This document shows, piece after piece, positions 8,951 through 17,610 of a stretch of 64,000 nucleotides of DNA (position 1 is the stretch's first letter; each line of letters starts with the position of its first letter). The translations under genes and the position numbers were made by a program. Origin of the DNA: Alkalicaulis satelles (GTDB lineage Bacteria > Pseudomonadota > Alphaproteobacteria > Caulobacterales > Maricaulaceae); the NCBI RefSeq assembly GCF_008630495.1, contig NZ_VWOJ01000001.1, forward strand, positions 620,001 through 684,000, read 5' to 3'. Below the pieces are notes generated by a model. That model had not been told where the DNA came from, searched no databases, and worked only from the letters and a program-made list of their open reading frames with translations.

Positions 8951-11295
8951 TCCACCTGCGCCTCTTCAGGCTGCGGTTTCGCCGCGCGTTTGCGGGCGGG
9001 CTTGAGCCGGTCGCCGGGGATGATCTCGAAGTCCAGCCGCTCTTGGTCGGCCGGGTCCACATCCACCTTCACCACCCCGCCCTTGCGCAGCTGGCCGAAC
9101 AGGATCTCGTCGGCGAGCGGTTTCTTGATGTGCTCCTGGATGACGCGGCCCAGCGGGCGGGCGCCGAAATTCTCGTCATAGCCCTTGCGCGCCAGCCAGA
9201 GCGTGGCCGCCTCGGTGAGCTCGAACGTGACGCCGCGCTCGGTGAGCTGGGCTTCCAGCTGGAGCACGAATTTCTCCACCACGCGCCCCACCACTTCGGG
9301 CTTCAGGCCGGAGAAGGCGATCACCGCGTCCAGACGGTTGCGGAATTCCGGCGTGAACAGGCGCTCGATGGCGGCCATGTCCTCGCCCTCGCGCTTGCCG
9401 CGTCCGAAGCCGATGGATTCCTTGGCCGCGTCCGAGGCGCCGGCATTGGTGGTCATGATCAGGATGACATTGCGGCAATCGATCTTCTTGCCGTTGGCGT
9501 CGGTGAGCTGGCCGTTATCCATCACCTGCAACAGGATGTTGAAGATGTCCGGATGGGCTTTCTCGATCTCGTCGAGCAGCAGCACCGAATGGGGATGCTG
9601 GTCGATGGCGTCGGTGAGCTGGCCGCCCTGGTCATAGCCCACATAGCCCGGAGGCGCGCCCAGAAGGCGGCTGACCGTGTGGCGCTCCATGTATTCGCTC
9701 ATGTCAAAGCGCAGCAGCTCCACGCCCAGCGAGGCGGAGAGCTGGCGGGCCACCTCGGTCTTGCCCACGCCTGTGGGGCCGGAGAACAGATAGCAGCCGA
9801 TGGGCTTGTTGGGCTCGCGCAGGCCGGCGCGCGCCAGCTTGATGGCGCTGGACAGCTTGGTGATGGCGTCGTCCTGGCCGAACACCACGCGCTTGAGCGT
9901 GCCTTCGAGATCCTTGAGCACGGTCTCGTCGGACTTGGACACCGATTTGGGCGGGATGCGCGCGATCTTGGCGACCACCGCCTCGACTTCCTTGACCCCG
10001 ATGGTCTTCTTGCGGCGTGACTGGGGCAGCAGGCGCATGGAGGCGCCCGCCTCGTCGATCACGTCAATCGCCTTGTCGGGCAATTTGCGGTCGCCGATAT
10101 AGCGGTCGGACAGCTCCACGGCTGATTTGAGCGCCTCATTGGTGAAGCGGATATCGTGGAAATCCTCGAAATAGGGCTTGAGCCCCTGCAGGATCTTGAT
10201 GGAGTCCGGCACGGACGGCTCGACCACGTCGATCTTCTGGAAGCGGCGCGCCAGGGCGCGGTCCTTCTCGAAATGCTGGCGATATTCCTTGTAGGTGGTC
10301 GAGCCCATGCAGCGCAGCGATCCTGACTGCAGGGCGGGCTTCAAGAGGTTGGACGCATCCATCGCCCCGCCTGACGTGGCCCCGGCGCCGATCACGGTGT
10401 GAATCTCGTCGATGAACAAGATGGCGTGGGGGCGTTGTTCGAGCGCCTTGACCACCTGCTTGACCCGCTCCTCGAAATCGCCGCGATAGCGCGTGCCGGC
10501 CAGCAGCGCGCCCATGTCCAGCGAGAAGATCACCGCTTCATCGAGCACTTCGGGCACATCGCCCTCGACGATCTTGCGCGCCAGGCCTTCAGCGATGGCG
10601 GTCTTGCCCACACCCGGATCGCCCACCAGCAGCGGATTGTTCTTGCGCCGGCGGCACAGCACCTGGATGCAGCGCTCCACCTCGTGATCGCGCCCGATCA
10701 GCGGGTCCACATCGCCGGCGCGGGCCTTGGCGTTGAGATCGACGCAATAGGCGGCGAGCGCATCGTCCTTGTCCTTGTCCTCGCCGGAAGGGGGAGGCGT
10801 ATCGTCGTCATCATCATCGTCGGCGCCGCGCGCCGGGCGGATTTCCGCCGCGCCGGGACGCTTGGCGATGCCGTGGGAGATGAAGTTGACCGCGTCATAG
10901 CGGGTCATGTCCCGCTCGGCGAGGAAATAGGCGGCATGGCTTTCGCGCTCGGCGAACAGGGCCACCAGCACATTGGCGCCGGTGACCTCGTCACGGCCGG
11001 AATTCTGCACATGGATGACGGCGCGCTGGATGACGCGCTGGAAGCCGGCGGTGGGCTTGGCGTCCTCTCCATTCTCCACCACGAGGCTGGCCAGCTCGCG
11101 CTCGACATAGTCCAGCAGCGCCTCGCGCAGCTCGTCCACATCCACGTCGCACGCGCGCATCACCGCGCTGGCGTCTTCGTCCTCGCACAGCGACAGGAGC
11201 AGGTGCTCCAGCGTCGCGTATTCGTGCTTGCGCTCATTGGCGGCGGCCAGGGCGCGGTGCAGGCTGTGCTCGAGGGCGGGCGAGAAAGAGGGCAA
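8947..11295 (-). CDS. clpA: ATP-dependent Clp protease ATP-binding subunit ClpA
   Basis: 782 residues. An N-domain with two Clp repeats occupies about residues 1-145; D1 carries the Walker A GDPGVGKT and D2 the GPTGVGKT, with IGF-loop-type sequence IGFGRGKRE after D2 sensor region, used to dock ClpP. ClpA unfolds substrates, including N-degron proteins handed over by ClpS. The linker between N-domain and D1 contains a seven-aspartate run and DKDKDD, more acidic than in E. coli. The gene is 4 bp downstream of clpS and overlaps the S41 protease gene; clpP is not in the window. Confidence 0.97.
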   Translation of the reverse strand: MPSFSPALEHSLHRALAAANERKHEYATLEHLLLSLCEDEDASAVMRACDVDVDELREALLDYVERELASLVVENGEDAKPTAGFQRVIQRAVIHVQNSGRDEVTGANVLVALFAERESHAAYFLAERDMTRYDAVNFISHGIAKRPGAAEIRPARGADDDDDDDTPPPSGEDKDKDDALAAYCVDLNAKARAGDVDPLIGRDHEVERCIQVLCRRRKNNPLLVGDPGVGKTAIAEGLARKIVEGDVPEVLDEAVIFSLDMGALLAGTRYRGDFEERVKQVVKALEQRPHAILFIDEIHTVIGAGATSGGAMDASNLLKPALQSGSLRCMGSTTYKEYRQHFEKDRALARRFQKIDVVEPSVPDSIKILQGLKPYFEDFHDIRFTNEALKSAVELSDRYIGDRKLPDKAIDVIDEAGASMRLLPQSRRKKTIGVKEVEAVVAKIARIPPKSVSKSDETVLKDLEGTLKRVVFGQDDAITKLSSAIKLARAGLREPNKPIGCYLFSGPTGVGKTEVARQLSASLGVELLRFDMSEYMERHTVSRLLGAPPGYVGYDQGGQLTDAIDQHPHSVLLLDEIEKAHPDIFNILLQVMDNGQLTDANGKKIDCRNVILIMTTNAGASDAAKESIGFGRGKREGEDMAAIERLFTPEFRNRLDAVIAFSGLKPEVVGRVVEKFVLQLEAQLTERGVTFELTEAATLWLARKGYDENFGARPLGRVIQEHIKKPLADEILFGQLRKGGVVKVDVDPADQERLDFEIIPGDRLKPARKRAAKPQPEEAQVE

Positions 11296-11299
11296 ATGC

Positions 11300-11629
11300 C
11301 TAATCCTTTTCCATGGTGCACTGCAAAGGATGCTGCGAACGGCGTGCGGCGTCCATCACCTGGGCGACCTTGGTCTCGGCCACCTCATAGGTGAACACGC
11401 CGCACACACCCACTCCATGTTGGTGCACATGGAGCATGATGCGAGTCGCTTCCTCTGCGTTCTTGTGAAAAATCGTCATGAGCACGCCCACGACGAATTC
11501 CATCGGCGTATAATCGTCGTTGAGAAGCAACACCTTGTACATGGACGGGCGCTTGGTGCGCGTGCGCGTCTCCAGCGCCACGCCTGCGCCGCGTCCGGCG
11601 TCGTCATCATCCTTGCGCCGTTCGGTCAT
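11300..11629 (-). CDS. clpS: ATP-dependent Clp protease adaptor ClpS
   Basis: 109 residues. ClpS binds N-terminal destabilising residues and delivers those proteins to ClpA. The diagnostic core is present: [17 protein letters not shown], the NDD motif that holds the substrate amino terminus, and [19 protein letters not shown]. The N-terminal tail (about 25 residues, basic and acidic) is disordered, as usual. It is 4 bp upstream of clpA, and the pair forms an operon, which extends into the S41 protease gene. A terminator of the phasin gene lies upstream. Confidence 0.96.
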   Translation of the reverse strand: MTERRKDDDDAGRGAGVALETRTRTKRPSMYKVLLLNDDYTPMEFVVGVLMTIFHKNAEEATRIMLHVHQHGVGVCGVFTYEVAETKVAQVMDAARRSQHPLQCTMEKD

Positions 11630-11750
11630 GCCGCGATGCCTGTTTTCAGCGCTGCGTGAGTCATCATGTCCTGATTAGATATGAATCCCGGGGCGGCTGG
11701 AAAGCCCCCCCTTCAGCCATCGCATCATAAGACAGCCCTGAAGTGTGGAC

Positions 11751-11780
11751 AAAAAAAGTCCGGCGCTTGTGACGCCGGAC
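11751..11780 (-). terminator. Rho-independent terminator of the phasin gene
   Basis: A perfect 8-bp stem (GTCCGGCG/CGCCGGAC, 11758-11765 and 11773-11780, 7-nt loop) is followed on the minus strand by seven T (11751-11757). It lies 63 bp after the phasin stop and before clpS. Confidence 0.9.
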
Positions 11781-11843
11781 CAGTCAGGGAGGATACGGAG
11801 GCGTGCGCGGTGTTGACGCGCACGCCAATTCCTTGAAGCGCTG

Positions 11844-12479
11844 TTAGCGCTGGGACTGCATCAGCTCGACAGCCGCGGAAGCGCGGTCGTTGAGCGGTTT
11901 GAAGCTGTCCTTGACCAGAGCCGACATCAGGTCGGCCTGCTTGTTCACTTCGGCCAGATAGGCGTCCATGGCCGATTTGGTGTAATCGGCCTGGGCTTCG
12001 ATCAGCTCCTGGACCGACTTGGCGCTGGCAAACGTCTTGGCGGCGGAAACAGAGTCTTCCATCGACTTTTTCGCGTAAGCGACCGCGGCGGCGTTTATGT
12101 CTTCGAGCGACTTGGCCGTGGTGGTGGCCGAGGCGATCATGGCGTCCACGGTTTCCTTGTGGAACGCGGTGAAGTCGTTCATCGCGGCGACGGACTTCTC
12201 GAAGCCTTCCTTGAACGCCTCGTTGGAGGCCAGAGTCACGGTTTCAAAGGCTTCCTTGGCGGGGTCTTTTTTGGCGGCGGCCATCTTGGTCTCTCCAGTA
12301 AACTTGCGGGGCGGCGAAGGCTTGCGGGCGGTCTTGCCGGCCGGTTTGGCGCGCTTCGCCGGTTTGGCTGCGCTAGAGGCAGGAGATTGCCCGGCAGCCG
12401 CCGTCTCCGCGTCAGACGTCACGGACGGCGCCGGAGCGCTGTCAGCGGTCTGTTCGGGGGTGGCGGTTTCGCTGGCCAT
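11844..12479 (-). CDS. Phasin family protein with Ala/Lys/Pro-rich N-terminal extension
   Basis: 211 residues from the ATG at 12479, which has GAAGAGGA seven bases upstream. Phasins coat polyhydroxyalkanoate granules. The C-terminal 145 residues match the phasin domain (AFETVTLASNEAFKEGFEKS, helices with NDFTAFHKETVDAM). The first ~65 residues are an Ala/Lys/Pro-rich tail (KPAKRAKPAGKTARKP) like that of PhaF-type DNA-binding phasins. A second ATG at 12284, also with a purine-rich site (GGAGAG), would give a short phasin starting MAAAKKDP. Both forms may be made. It has its own promoter and terminator; no PHA synthase gene is in the window. Confidence 0.85.
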   Translation of the reverse strand: MASETATPEQTADSAPAPSVTSDAETAAAGQSPASSAAKPAKRAKPAGKTARKPSPPRKFTGETKMAAAKKDPAKEAFETVTLASNEAFKEGFEKSVAAMNDFTAFHKETVDAMIASATTTAKSLEDINAAAVAYAKKSMEDSVSAAKTFASAKSVQELIEAQADYTKSAMDAYLAEVNKQADLMSALVKDSFKPLNDRASAAVELMQSQR

Positions 12480-12504
12480 GACAATCCTCTTCAAACGTGT
12501 CGTT

Positions 12505-12555
12505 CTGCTTGTTCGCAGATGCAGCAAATATCGCCAAAGCCGCCCCTGGAGTCAA
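12505..12555 (-). promoter_or_regulatory. Phasin promoter with PhaR-like inverted repeat
   Basis: On the minus strand TTGACT (12550-12555) and GATATT (12527-12532) are separated by exactly 17 bp, a good housekeeping promoter. Just downstream, at the expected start point, lies the inverted repeat CTGC-N6-GCAG (12505-12518). PhaR repressors of PHA synthesis bind TGC-rich inverted repeats in related bacteria, so this is a plausible operator; the assignment is inference. Confidence 0.55.
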
Positions 12556-12637
12556 GAAAAATGTTGCGCCGCACAAAAACTTCGCAGGCCCATGCGGTTA
12601 ACGGCCCGGCAATAGCTCGCTGGCAGCATGCGCGGCC

Positions 12638-13915
12638 ATGGCGGCTTCACGCATTGCGATCCTTGTTCTGGCCCTCACCGCGCTGGCCTTCGCCAGCGGG
12701 ACCGCCTTGGCGCAGGCCGAGCGCTACGCCGTCTTTGTGGCGGACATGGAGACCGGCGAGGTGCTCCATGCGCGCCGGGCCGACGCGCCGCGCTTTCCCG
12801 CCTCCCTGACCAAGATGATGACGCTTTATATGCTGTTCGAGGCTGAACGCGACGGGCGCATCACGCTGGACGACATGCTGCCGGTCTCCGCCGAGGCCGC
12901 CTCGCGCCCGGCCTCGCGCCTGGGCCTTGCTGAAGGCGCCGAGATCCGCGCCGAGGACGCGGTGCGCGCCCTGATCATCGCCAGCGCCAATGATGTGGCG
13001 GTGGTGGTGGCCGAGCATCTGGGCGGGACCGAAACCGCCTTTGCCGAAGCCATGACCGAGCGCGCCCGGCGCCTGGGCCTGACCGCCACCACCTTCCGCA
13101 ACGCTTCGGGCCTGCCCGATCCGCTGCAACGCACAACGGCGCGCGACATGGCCCGGCTGGCCTATGCCCTGCAGCGCGATTTTCCCGAGCGCTACCATTA
13201 TTTCGCCGAGACCCGCTTTGCCTGGAACGGACGCTCGATTCCCAGCCACAACACGCTGGTGGGCAATATGCGCGGGGTGGACGGGCTGAAGACCGGCTAT
13301 ATCCGCGCGTCCGGCTTCAATGTGGCGCTGACCGCCGGGCGCCATGAGCGCCGGCTGGTGGCCATTATCATGGGCGGCGCCTCGCCGGCCGTGCGTGACG
13401 CCCATGCGCGCGAGCTTCTGGAAGCGGCCTTCGCTACGCTGGATGCGCGCGATCAGGGCCGCCTGCTGGCCAGACTGGACGTGCCGCGCCTCAATCCGAT
13501 CCGCGAACAGGAATTGCTCACCGCCGAGCTCGCCGGCCTGCCCGGGCGCACCGAACAGGGCTCGGCCCGCAGCGCGCCGCCGGTGCGCGTGGAGCTGGCG
13601 GACGCCGATTCACTGGCTGCACCCGCCGCGCCGGCGCCTGAAATCTCTGTTCTGAGCCTGCCGCGCGGCTGGTCGATCCAGGTGGGCGCCTATGGCTCGG
13701 AAGCCGCCGCGCGCGCACGGCTGGAAACCGTGTCCGCCATGGGGCTTGAGGATCTGATCTCCGGCGCCCGCTATGCGCCCGAGCCGCTGGAGCGCGGCGC
13801 CACGCGGCTGTGGCGGGCGCGCTTCGCCGGCCTGGACGTGGACGCCGCCCGCGCCGCCTGCGCCCGGCTGCAGGCGCGCGGCGAAGCCTGCTTCACTGTC
13901 GCCCCGGACGCTTAA
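12638..13915 (+). CDS. D-alanyl-D-alanine carboxypeptidase with SPOR domain
   Basis: 425 residues: signal peptide (to about residue 25), S11 penicillin-binding peptidase domain, then a C-terminal SPOR domain (WSIQVGAYGSEAAARARL to the end). The three active-site motifs are present: SLTK (Ser56-Lys59), SAN (116-118) and KTG near 216. It trims the terminal D-Ala of peptidoglycan stem peptides in the periplasm, and SPOR targets such enzymes to denuded septal glycan. The SPOR fusion is typical of alphaproteobacteria. It diverges from the phasin gene and is not in an obvious operon. Confidence 0.94.
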   Translation: MAASRIAILVLALTALAFASGTALAQAERYAVFVADMETGEVLHARRADAPRFPASLTKMMTLYMLFEAERDGRITLDDMLPVSAEAASRPASRLGLAEGAEIRAEDAVRALIIASANDVAVVVAEHLGGTETAFAEAMTERARRLGLTATTFRNASGLPDPLQRTTARDMARLAYALQRDFPERYHYFAETRFAWNGRSIPSHNTLVGNMRGVDGLKTGYIRASGFNVALTAGRHERRLVAIIMGGASPAVRDAHARELLEAAFATLDARDQGRLLARLDVPRLNPIREQELLTAELAGLPGRTEQGSARSAPPVRVELADADSLAAPAAPAPEISVLSLPRGWSIQVGAYGSEAAARARLETVSAMGLEDLISGARYAPEPLERGATRLWRARFAGLDVDAARAACARLQARGEACFTVAPDA

Positions 13916-13932
13916 CGCCAGGACGGGCCGCG

Positions 13933-14370
13933 TCAGGCCTCGATCGCCGCGGCGATACGCGCCGCCAGCGCCTTGAGGGCGTCCGGGTCGGCCTGACCGG
14001 CCTGGCCATGGCCCGCGATATTACGGTCTGCCCAGCGCGGAATGATGTGAAAATGGATGTGAAACACGGTCTGGCCGGCGGGTGCGCCATTGAATTGCGC
14101 GACCATGACGCCATCGGGTTTCAGCACCGCCTCCACCGCACGCGTCAGAGTCTGGACACGCTCGATCGCCCGGGCCGCCGCGTCTGCGGGCAGGTCCAGG
14201 AGATTGCGCGCCCGCGCCTTGGGGATGACCAGCATATGGCCTTCGCTCTGAGGAAACAGGTCCATGATCGCAAGCACATGCTCGTCCTCATAAACCCTGG
14301 CCGCCTGCGCCTCCCCGCGCAGGATCTTGGCGAAGATATTCTCGTCATCATAGGACCCGTGCAGGCTCAT
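13933..14370 (-). CDS. HIT family nucleotide hydrolase/transferase
   Basis: 145 residues. The histidine triad HIHFHIIP is near residues 105-112 and the N-terminal DENIFAKILRGEA block is that of the Hint branch. These cytoplasmic enzymes cleave nucleoside phosphoramidates or related nucleotides. It converges with the carboxypeptidase gene (18 bp apart). No obvious operon partner except the GNAT-like gene upstream on the same strand, 61 bp away. Family call is firm; substrate unknown. Confidence 0.92.
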   Translation of the reverse strand: MSLHGSYDDENIFAKILRGEAQAARVYEDEHVLAIMDLFPQSEGHMLVIPKARARNLLDLPADAAARAIERVQTLTRAVEAVLKPDGVMVAQFNGAPAGQTVFHIHFHIIPRWADRNIAGHGQAGQADPDALKALAARIAAAIEA

Positions 14371-14430
14371 GGCGGTCTCCGGTCAGCCAGTATCGCCCAA
14401 ACCTAACGAGCCCCATCCAGTCACGCCAGA

Positions 14431-15633
14431 TCAGACGCTGGCTTTGAACGGCCCTTCCCGGTCCAGCGCTTCGGCTTCGGCGGCGACGGCGGGGCGTTCG
14501 GCGCGCAGGAAGCGGGCGACGGCGGCGCGAAGGCCTTCATGTTCAATATGATGGGCGGAGTGGACGAGTCTTGGCCGGTAGCCGCGCGCCAGCTTGTGGG
14601 CGCCCTGGGCGCCGGCTTCCACCCGGGTCAGGCCATGGGCCAGGGCATAGTCGATGGCCTGATGGTAGCAGAGCTCGAAATGCAGGCTGTCGCGGCCTTC
14701 CAGCGCCCCCCAATAGCGCCCGTAGAGCGCCTCTTCGCCGATGAAATTCAGGGCGCTGGCGATATAGCGATCACCGGTGCGCGCCATCACCAGCAGCAAT
14801 CTGTCGGCCATGCGTTCGCCGATCAGGGAGAAGAAGGTGCGGTTGAGATAGGGCGAGCCCCATTTGCGCGCGCCGGTGTCGAGATAGCAGGCATAGAATA
14901 CGTCCCAATGGGCTTCGGTGATGTCTGATCCGGTCAAAAGCTCAATGGAGACGCCGGCTTGGGCGGTCTCGCGCTCTTTTTTCAGCGCCTTGCGCTTGCG
15001 TGAGGACAGGGCGTCGAGGAAATCGGCATAATCGCGATAACCCTCTGAGGTGAATATGAATTGTATGTCCTGGCGCGCCAGAAAGCCTTCCCCGTCCAGC
15101 GCGGCGCGGTCCGCCTCGTGGGGAAACAAGACGTGCAGGGACGAGACGCCCAGCTGGGCCGCGGCCGAACACGCCGCGCGCATCAGGCCGGTTTTCGTTT
15201 CAGGGCAATGGGTTAGCAGGCGCGGCCCGGTGACCGGGGTGAACGGGACGGCGCCGATCAGCTTGGGATAATAGCGCCCCCCGGCGCTTTCCAGCGCATG
15301 GGCCCAGGCATGGTCGAAGACATATTCGCCATAGGAATGGTCCTTGAGATACAGCGGCATGGCGCCCGCAAGCCGGCCCTCTTCGTCCTCGGCGATGAGG
15401 TGTCGCGGCGTCCAGCCCGTGCCGGGCCCGACACAGCCGGCGGCCTCCAGCGCCTGAAGAAATCCCCATGTCAGAAAGGGGTCCGCTCCCGCCTGCCCTC
15501 CCCCGCTCTGCGCTGCGGCCTCGCCCCCTTCCGGCGCTTCAGGACCAGGGGCGTGCGCAGCGCAAAGCCCGTCCCAGGCGTCCGGGGGGACGCTGGCCAT
15601 GGCGTCGATCAAGGAGAAGCGCAAGGCGGTCAT
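14431..15633 (-). CDS. GNAT-superfamily protein, PF04339 (FemAB-like)
   Basis: 400 residues. The family, sometimes annotated as peptidogalycan biosynthesis/recognition, shows here as DPFLTWGFLQALE, the KDHSYGEYVFDHAWA block, the KRKALKKERETAQ helix, and the double-GNAT fold signal RYWGALEGRDSLHFELCYHQAID with VEAGAQGAHK. These proteins are presumed acyltransferases; the substrate is not established. An internal Glu/Gly/Ala-rich insert (about residues 28-48) is not part of the domain. It lies upstream of the HIT gene on the same strand. Conserved in Caulobacter-type bacteria but uncharacterised. Confidence 0.8.
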   Translation of the reverse strand: MTALRFSLIDAMASVPPDAWDGLCAAHAPGPEAPEGGEAAAQSGGGQAGADPFLTWGFLQALEAAGCVGPGTGWTPRHLIAEDEEGRLAGAMPLYLKDHSYGEYVFDHAWAHALESAGGRYYPKLIGAVPFTPVTGPRLLTHCPETKTGLMRAACSAAAQLGVSSLHVLFPHEADRAALDGEGFLARQDIQFIFTSEGYRDYADFLDALSSRKRKALKKERETAQAGVSIELLTGSDITEAHWDVFYACYLDTGARKWGSPYLNRTFFSLIGERMADRLLLVMARTGDRYIASALNFIGEEALYGRYWGALEGRDSLHFELCYHQAIDYALAHGLTRVEAGAQGAHKLARGYRPRLVHSAHHIEHEGLRAAVARFLRAERPAVAAEAEALDREGPFKASV

Positions 15634-15704
15634 GACAAGGGTTTGCGTCCGGGCGGGGCCTGAAGCGGAGGATATAGCGCCGCGCGCGACAAGTGCGACC
15701 CGGC

Positions 15705-16175
15705 TCAGCTGACCTCGATCACGGCGTCCACCTCCACCGCCGCGCCCAGCGGCAGCACCGCGACGCCGACGGCCGAGCGGGCATGGCGTCCGGCCTCGCC
15801 GAACACGGCCACCATCAGGTCCGAGGCGCCGTTGATCACTTTGGGGATGTCAGTGAAACCCGGATCGGCGTTGACGAAACCGCCCAGCTTCACCACCCGG
15901 CGCAGGCGGGTGAGATCACCGGCGCAGGCCGCCTTGAACTGGGCGATGAGATTGATGGCGCACAGCCGGGCCGCCGCCTGTCCCGCCTCCAGATCCAGTC
16001 CCGCGCCCAGGCGCCCGGCCACCAGCCCGTCCGGGCCCAGCGAGATCTGGCCGGAGATATGAACCTGATCGCCCGAGCGCACGAAGGGCACGTAATTGGC
16101 CACGGGCGCGGCGGGTTCAGGCAGGGTCAGGCCCAGGGCGGTGAGGCGGGATTCCACGGCGTTCACGTCTTGCAT
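15705..16175 (-). CDS. RidA family protein
   Basis: 156 residues, the long RidA (YjgF) subgroup. RidA proteins deaminate reactive enamine/imine intermediates. Seen are the N-terminal VESRLTALGLTLPEPA, VHISGQ and the C-terminal AVEVDAVIEV. An Arg that binds carboxylate would be expected near 'VNGASDL...'; I do not see the canonical context clearly. Start: the ATG at 16175 directly abuts AGGAG, so a GTG nine bases downstream (16166) is an equally good start. Upstream in-frame ATG at 16274 would give an unconserved extension and is rejected. Confidence 0.85.
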   Translation of the reverse strand: MQDVNAVESRLTALGLTLPEPAAPVANYVPFVRSGDQVHISGQISLGPDGLVAGRLGAGLDLEAGQAAARLCAINLIAQFKAACAGDLTRLRRVVKLGGFVNADPGFTDIPKVINGASDLMVAVFGEAGRHARSAVGVAVLPLGAAVEVDAVIEVS

Positions 16176-16322
16176 CTCCTGATCACTGCTGGCGCCAGGC
16201 CAGTTAGGCCGGTTCCTGACAGTATTGCAATCATCGCACGGGTTGCAGCGCCCGCCCCTGCGCGGCATGGTCATGACGCAAGCGCCCGGAGCCGCCGGGC
16301 AGCGCCAGATGACGGGGCGCGC

Positions 16323-17213
16323 ATGGCCCGCCTAGCCCTCACCGAACGCAAAACCGCGATCCGCACCCGCGACGGGCGCACGCTCGCAGGCCATGTCTTC
16401 ACGTCCGCCCGCGCGCCCCATGCGGTGATGGTGATCAACCCGGCCATGGGCTACACGCAAGGCTTCTACCGCCCCTTCGCCCGGGCCGCCGCCGCGCGCG
16501 GCTGGGCGGCGCTGATCTATGATTATCGCGGCCAAGGCGGATCGGCGGACCGGCCGCCTGCGCGCGATCCGGCCCGCATGCTCGACTGGGCGCGCCATGA
16601 CATTCCCGCCGCCGCAGCCCATATCTGCGCCCTGCATCCCGGCCTGCCCCTGGATGTGGCCGGCCACGGGGCGGGCGGGCAGTTCGCCGGACTGATCGCC
16701 CCCCGGGTCCGGGTGCGCGCCCTGGCCCTGATCTCCAGCGCCGGGCCCTATTGGGGCCTGCATGCGCCGTCCATGCGGGCGCTGACATGGGGCTTCTGGC
16801 GGTTTTACGGCCCGGCGGCCCTGACGGTGCGGGGCTATGTGCCGCGCGGCGCGATGTGGAAGGGCGCGCCCCTGCCGCCAGGCGTGTGGCGCGACTGGCG
16901 CCAGTGCGGGGTGAGCCGGGACGGGTTCCGCGACCTGTTCGCCGAGCACGGGCTGGACGCGCGCTGGCGCGCCTTCTCGGCCCCGGTGCGCGCCTGGACG
17001 CCTGATGACGACCCCATCGCCACGCCCGAGGGCGTGCGCTGGCTTCTGGAGCGCTATGAGCGCGCGCCCAGCGACATGAAAATCGTGCGCCGCGCCGATC
17101 TGGGCCGCGGCCGCATCGGCCATGACGGCCTGTTGCGTGAGCCCATGGCCAGCGTGTTCTGGCCCCAGATCTTCACCTGGCTCACCCGCCGCCACGCCCG
17201 CGCCGCAGCGTGA
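16323..17213 (+). CDS. Alpha/beta hydrolase-fold protein lacking the nucleophile serine
   Basis: 296 residues of the COG4757-like alpha/beta hydrolase type (VMVINPAMGYTQGFYRPFARAAA, IYDYRGQGGS, then LPLDVAGHGAGGQ). The nucleophile elbow G-x-S-x-G reads GHGAG: the codon at the Ser position is GGG (Gly). So this copy should not work as a serine hydrolase, unless another residue serves. The C-terminal His (GRIGHDG) and acidic TPDDDP are still there. It begins 49 bp upstream-free of RidA on the opposite strand and stands alone. It could be a non-catalytic binder or an inactivated enzyme; the frame is intact. Confidence 0.75.
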   Translation: MARLALTERKTAIRTRDGRTLAGHVFTSARAPHAVMVINPAMGYTQGFYRPFARAAAARGWAALIYDYRGQGGSADRPPARDPARMLDWARHDIPAAAAHICALHPGLPLDVAGHGAGGQFAGLIAPRVRVRALALISSAGPYWGLHAPSMRALTWGFWRFYGPAALTVRGYVPRGAMWKGAPLPPGVWRDWRQCGVSRDGFRDLFAEHGLDARWRAFSAPVRAWTPDDDPIATPEGVRWLLERYERAPSDMKIVRRADLGRGRIGHDGLLREPMASVFWPQIFTWLTRRHARAAA

Positions 17214-17247
17214 GGCGGGCGTATCGCCCCGCCAGCCTTCCCGCCCC

Positions 17248-17318
17248 GCGTTTCCCCGGCGAAAGCCGGGGCCCAGATGCGCCGCCGCCCTGGGTCCCGG
17301 CTTTCGCCGGGAAAACGC
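17248..17318. repeat. Paired inverted REP-like element (BIME)
   Basis: Two ~29-bp arms face each other: left GCGTTTCCCCGGCGAAAG..., right the near-exact reverse complement ending in GAAAACGC; 27 of 29 positions match. Each arm itself holds a CCCGGC-(GAAA)-GCCGGG hairpin. The same family recurs at 17549, 34647 (degenerate), 35383 and 62013. Part of the 397-bp gene-free stretch 17214-17610. Confidence 0.85.
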
Positions 17319-17359
17319 ATGGGCAGATGGAGGGGGAATTTCAGACGAAGGCGCTCTCA

Positions 17360-17513
17360 CCCCTCACCCTACCCTCTCCCCTCTGGGAGGGGAGAGGGGG
17401 CTTTGACGCTGCGTTCTGTTCGGAAATGCCAGGTCCCAAGCCCAAAGGATAAAGCGCTGCGCCAGAAGCCCCCTCTCCCCCATGGACATGGGGGAGAGGA
17501 TAAAGGTGAGGGG
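17360..17513. repeat. MITE-like composite palindrome between two REP copies
   Basis: The outer ends CCCCTCACC (17360-17368) and GGTGAGGGG (17505-17513) are exact inverted repeats. Inside each end is a further hairpin: a 12-bp stem at 17372-17383/17387-17398 with a 3-nt loop, and a 13-bp stem at 17472-17484/17487-17499. Then GGGGGCTT and AAGCCCCC and the CGCTGCG words face each other. No coding frame is supported. It looks like a small non-autonomous element (about 154 bp) with roughly 45-bp terminal inverted repeats; I see no target duplication. Confidence 0.65.
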
Positions 17514-17548
17514 GCGCGGACGATCACCTCGCCTGCACCTCGCAACCC

Positions 17549-17577
17549 GCGTTTCCCCGGCGAAAGCCGGGGCCCAG
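17549..17577. repeat. Single REP-like element
   Basis: Identical to the left arm of the pair at 17248 through the 29 bases up to CCCAG, in the same orientation. Its mate is missing. It closes the gene-free stretch before the minus-strand gene at 17611. Confidence 0.8.
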
Positions 17578-17610
17578 ATGCAATCGTACGGTAGTATAGG
17601 TCCCTCTGGG

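Noticed and set aside
8932-10020. Plus-strand open frame opposite clpA
   Set aside because: Antisense shadow; no signal and no family.
11842-11851. TGTTAGCGCT word resembling the LacI operator half
   Set aside because: It is in the 3' coding end of the phasin gene and the second half does not match.
17214-17610. Repeat cluster as a CRISPR array
   Set aside because: Repeats are inverted and unevenly spaced, with no unique spacers of constant size and no cas genes.
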